The notes under the pieces: model-generated
The model's database searches: none
Seen by the model: only the letters and a program-made list of their open reading frames with translations
Told to the model about the DNA's origin: nothing
Source of the DNA: an uncultured Eubacteriales bacterium
GTDB lineage: Bacteria; Bacillota; Clostridia; Oscillospirales; CAG-272
Length of the DNA stretch: 64,000 bases
Direction: 5' to 3'
Assembly: GCA_934526185.1 (NCBI GenBank)
Contig: CAKTAA010000002.1
Location: forward strand, 26,991 to 90,990
Translations under genes and position numbers: made by a program
Shown: one piece after another, positions 62,097-64,000 of the stretch
Numbering within the stretch: position 1 is the stretch's first letter
How the letters are laid out: every line of letters starts with the position of its first letter

Positions 62097-62459
62097 TCAT
62101 TCAGAAGAGGCTTCGCTTCGGGCTTGGTTTATCAATAATTCTGATAAATTAGAAACAAAATTTTCAATGAGATTGATTATTTCCTTTTTTTCTTTTCCGG
62201 TGCAGGAAAAGAAATCAAAAACGGTTTCTGCTTTTATGCCTGCTCTCGAACCTGTATTGCCTGCAGCGGATAGAAAGGACTGAGAAATTTTTGCAAAGGA
62301 CGCTGTCAGAGCAATGAATTTTTGAACCGTATAGTTTTTATCCTGGGTAAACTTGTTGACGGCGTAATTGTCTCGAAGCAGTTGGTTGAGGGCGGCAACA
62401 AGCTGCTCCCTGCAGCTGTTGGGCAGCAGGCGATGTCTTTTCTGAAGCGTTTCACTCAT
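62097..62459 (-). CDS. hypothetical helical protein
   Basis: 120 aa, mostly helical, with a hydrophilic start (MSETLQKRHRLLPNSCREQL) and a central FIALTASFAKISQSFLSAAG. I do not recognise a family. No ribosome site precedes the ATG, so it could be the end of a broken gene. It is divergent from the barnase-barstar locus. Confidence 0.35.
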   Translation of the reverse strand: MSETLQKRHRLLPNSCREQLVAALNQLLRDNYAVNKFTQDKNYTVQKFIALTASFAKISQSFLSAAGNTGSRAGIKAETVFDFFSCTGKEKKEIINLIENFVSNLSELLINQARSEASSE

Positions 62460-62516
62460 TTTTATAACATCATGATTATCATAGATTTGAAGATAAAAAA
62501 TTAAGCATAAAAAATA

Positions 62517-62525
62517 TGCTATAAT
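62517..62525 (+). promoter_or_regulatory. extended -10 promoter of the barnase locus
   Basis: TGCTATAAT: TG-n-TATAAT at 62517-62525; no good -35 at 17 nt. About 45 nt before the GGAGAGGAGG ribosome site. Confidence 0.5.
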
Positions 62526-62569
62526 ATTAGGCGATCAAGATGTTATGCATTGTGGAGAGGAGGTGAAAT

Positions 62570-62605
62570 ATGTTATTCAGTGAAAAATGGAAGACCTAGA
62601 AAGCG
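62570..62605 (+). other. strong start site and 9-codon lead interrupted by TAG
   Basis: GGAGAGGAGGTGAAAT precedes ATG 62570. The frame reads MLFSEKWKT and then TAG at 62597-62599, KAL, and continues in frame into the barnase-like protein. A Trp codon (TGG) at that place would restore one uninterrupted protein of 169 aa. Confidence 0.75.
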
Positions 62606-63079
62606 TTGATTGATTTTAAAACATGCTTGATTTGCAGAACCTACGATGGTAAAATATATGAGATAGACGATATTCATATATTTCCGAAGCCTCCGGTACA
62701 CACCAATTGCCGTTGTGAAATAGAGTTGCTGCAGGCGATGGCTGCAGGAACTGCAACCAACAAGGGGATACAAGGTACCGATTGGTTTTTGAAATACCGC
62801 AGAACATTGCCGGACTATTATATTACGAAAGCCGAAGCTAAAAGGCTTGGCTGGAAATTAAACGGTACGGTAGATAAAATCGCGCCTGGAAAAATGATTT
62901 TCGGCGGTATATATAAAAATAAAAACGGGCATCTGCCCTCTGCAAACGGCAGAATATGGTACGAAGCCGATATAAATTATCAAAGCGGCAAAAGAAATAG
63001 TGAAAGAATACTGTTTTCCAATGACGGCTTAATTTTTGTTACATACGACCATTATTACACTTTTATTGAAATTGTGTGA
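62606..63079 (+). CDS. barnase-family ribonuclease with minor-capsid-like N-terminus
   Basis: 157 aa if started at TTG 62606. Residues 1-40 have CLICRTYDGKIYEI then PPVHTNCRC, a Cys/His metal site like the C-terminal part of SPP1 gp7/minor capsid proteins. Residues 70-157 match barnase: YYITKAEAKRLGW, APGKMIFGGIY, YEADINY with general base Glu120, KRNSERILF with Arg130/Arg134, and DHYYTF with His149. All catalytic residues are kept. The intended start is probably ATG 62570, but an in-frame TAG follows; TTG 62606 has no good ribosome site. Expected activity is cleavage of RNA. No signal peptide. The barstar gene begins 12 nt after the stop. Confidence 0.85.
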   Translation: MIDFKTCLICRTYDGKIYEIDDIHIFPKPPVHTNCRCEIELLQAMAAGTATNKGIQGTDWFLKYRRTLPDYYITKAEAKRLGWKLNGTVDKIAPGKMIFGGIYKNKNGHLPSANGRIWYEADINYQSGKRNSERILFSNDGLIFVTYDHYYTFIEIV

Positions 63080-63397
63080 GAAGCGATGAAATGAGAAACA
63101 TAGTTTTGGATTTTACAGGATGCAGCCATTGGAGTAAGATACATAAAATTATAAAAGAGAGCTTTGATTTTCCTGATTATTACGGCGAAAACCTGTCGGC
63201 ACTGTGGGACTGCATGCGGGATTACTGTGATAACATGCATGTGTATATAAAGGGCTTGAATTCCTTGACAGAAGAATATTTTGAATATATGAAAAGAGTA
63301 TTGGTAATCTTTTCAAGAGTACATTCGGAGAATCCCGGTTTTACATTTGAAATCATTTAAGAAGTAAGAAGAAAATCGATATATGGATATGAAACCT
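63001..63397 (+). repeat. tandem repeat unit 1: barnase 3' end plus barstar
   Basis: First of at least three related units (63001-63397, 63398-63788, from 63789). In this one the toxin tail is intact as part of the barnase gene. Units are 397 and 391 nt long. Confidence 0.85.
63091..63360 (+). CDS. barstar-like immunity protein, copy 1
   Basis: 89 aa from ATG 63091. FDFPDYYGENLSALWDC matches barstar's PEYYGENLDALWDC: the barnase-contact Asp39 equivalent is kept, while the Asp35 equivalent is Ser. C-terminal TFEII is the last strand. Would bind and block the barnase-like RNase encoded immediately upstream. The ribosome site is poor (GAAGCG) in this copy, better in the next ones. Confidence 0.92.
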   Translation: MRNIVLDFTGCSHWSKIHKIIKESFDFPDYYGENLSALWDCMRDYCDNMHVYIKGLNSLTEEYFEYMKRVLVIFSRVHSENPGFTFEII

Positions 63398-63478
63398 TGA
63401 AAAAGAACTGTTTCCAATGACGGCTTATTTTTGTTACCTATGACCATTATTATACTTTTATTGAAATTGTGTGAGGAG
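63398..63478 (+). pseudogene. vestigial barnase 3' end before barstar copy 2
   Basis: Matches the last 80 nt of the barnase gene (TTTCCAATGACGGCTTA to TTGAAATTGTGTGAGGAG) with a one-base loss in the T-run that shifts the frame. No complete toxin is encoded. Confidence 0.85.
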
Positions 63479-63485
63479 AGATGAA

Positions 63486-63758
63486 ATGGAGAGTGTGGTT
63501 TTGGATTTTACCGGATGCAACCATTGGAGTAAGATACATAAAATTATAAAAGAAAGCTTTGATTTTCCTGATTATTATGGCGAAAATCTGTCGGCACTGT
63601 GGGACTGCCTGGATGGATATTGCAGTCATAGATTGCAGGTGTATATAAAAGGAATAGATACTTTAACGGAAGAATATTTTGAATATATGAAAAAAATATT
63701 GGAGGTATTTGATGATGTTCATCAGGAAAACCCTAATATTACATTTGAAATCATTTAA
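63486..63758 (+). CDS. barstar-like immunity protein, copy 2
   Basis: 90 aa from ATG 63486, with GAGGAG seven bases before. The first 41 residues are nearly identical to copy 1 (four changes), including FPDYYGENLSALWDC. After that it differs: LDGYCSHRLQVYIKGIDTL and EVFDDVHQENPNITFEII. The changes concentrate in the second half. Confidence 0.92.
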   Translation: MESVVLDFTGCNHWSKIHKIIKESFDFPDYYGENLSALWDCLDGYCSHRLQVYIKGIDTLTEEYFEYMKKILEVFDDVHQENPNITFEII

Positions 63759-63788
63759 GAAGAAAAATGTTATATGGATATGAAACCT

Positions 63789-63871
63789 TGAAAGAATACT
63801 GTTTTCCAATGACTGCTTATTTTTGTTACCTATGACCATTATTACACTTTTATTGAAATTGTGTGAGGAGC
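63789..63871 (+). pseudogene. vestigial barnase 3' end before barstar copy 3
   Basis: Second vestige, from TGAAAGAATACTG to TTGAAATTGTGTGAGGAG. It has the same one-base loss as the first vestige plus a GGC to TGC change. Confidence 0.85.
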
Positions 63872-63877
63872 AATGAA

Positions 63878-64000
63878 ATGAGAAACATAGTTTTGGATTT
63901 TACAGGATGCAGCCATTGGAGCGAGATACATAAAATTATAAAAGAGAGCTTTGATTTTCCTGATTATTACGGCGAAAACCTGTCGGCACTGTGGGACTGC
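63878..64000 (+). CDS. barstar-like immunity protein, copy 3 (cut by right edge)
   Basis: 41 codons visible from ATG 63878, GAGGAG before it. The sequence is the same as copy 1 except Lys to Glu in HWSEIHK. It runs off the window after DC, so the variable half is not seen. More copies may follow. Confidence 0.9.
   Translation, partial: MRNIVLDFTGCSHWSEIHKIIKESFDFPDYYGENLSALWDC

Noticed and set aside
62597..62599. Genome-wide TAG recoding suggested by in-frame TAG codons in the barnase gene and the ArsR-like remnant
   Set aside because: TAG ends normal genes in the window (atpC at 31088, the DnaC-like gene at 37204), and the ArsR-like frame is broken in other ways.
63001..64000. CRISPR or similar repeat array
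   Set aside because: The units are about 395 nt long and contain protein-coding barstar genes; no short direct repeats with unique spacers are present anywhere in the window.

Overview
The window looks like chromosome of a strictly anaerobic, low- to mid-GC Firmicute of class Clostridia, probably the Oscillospiraceae/Ruminococcaceae group. The evidence is a ferredoxin-linked 2-oxoacid oxidoreductase operon, an F-type ATPase operon, the Gram-positive cdaA-cdaR pair, the recJ-relA-dtd-hemZ gene order, S-layer (SLH) and lipoprotein surface proteins, AGGAGG-type ribosome sites and sigma-A promoters. The identification is by recognition of families only; no search was run.

Layout. 1-3.7 kb (minus): one operon with HprK-like P-loop protein, S26-type peptidase, PqqD-like protein, SPASM radical SAM enzyme and an ACP-FkbH fusion cut by the left edge, a likely peptide or glyceryl-unit tailoring cluster. 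3.9-7.6 kb: a decayed island with a long inverted repeat, a small HTH regulator, a broken type I methylase (hsdM), an ArsR-like remnant and related palindromes. 7.6-19.3 kb: an unusually long ECF sigma factor, SGNH hydrolase, two tRNA-Leu, AraC/GyrI regulator, mtnA, an SLH-M23 surface protein, an internally duplicated lipoprotein, a phosphoesterase/phosphatase pair and a DUF1080 protein. 19.5-33 kb: carB, the full atp operon with an N-terminally extended subunit a and a minimal delta subunit, and typA. 33.4-42.9 kb: methyltransferase, TetR with a Cys-rich KTR protein, DnaC-like ATPase, QueG-like protein, and the 2-oxoacid:ferredoxin oxidoreductase operon with a ParA-like ATPase. 43.4-59.8 kb: housekeeping genes cdaA, cdaR, an FAD protein, rseC-like, recJ, relA, dtd, hemZ, a uridine-kinase-like gene, purine nucleoside phosphorylase, an MTA/SAH-deaminase-like amidohydrolase and a SpoVB/MurJ-type flippase. 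60-64 kb: a sorting-signal remnant, a secreted CAP-domain protein, then a barnase-like RNase gene followed by at least three tandem barstar genes.

How genes fit together. MtnA, the 6-oxopurine-type phosphorylase and the deaminase would together give a methylthioadenosine salvage route through methylthioinosine. The atp operon supplies all eight F1Fo subunits, two of them with unusual architecture. The right-hand end is the most unusual part: each downstream barstar copy is preceded by a vestigial copy of the 3' end of the barnase gene, as expected if toxin-tail/immunity cassettes had accumulated and the tails decayed while the immunity genes stayed open. The barnase gene itself carries an in-frame TAG just after its strong start site.
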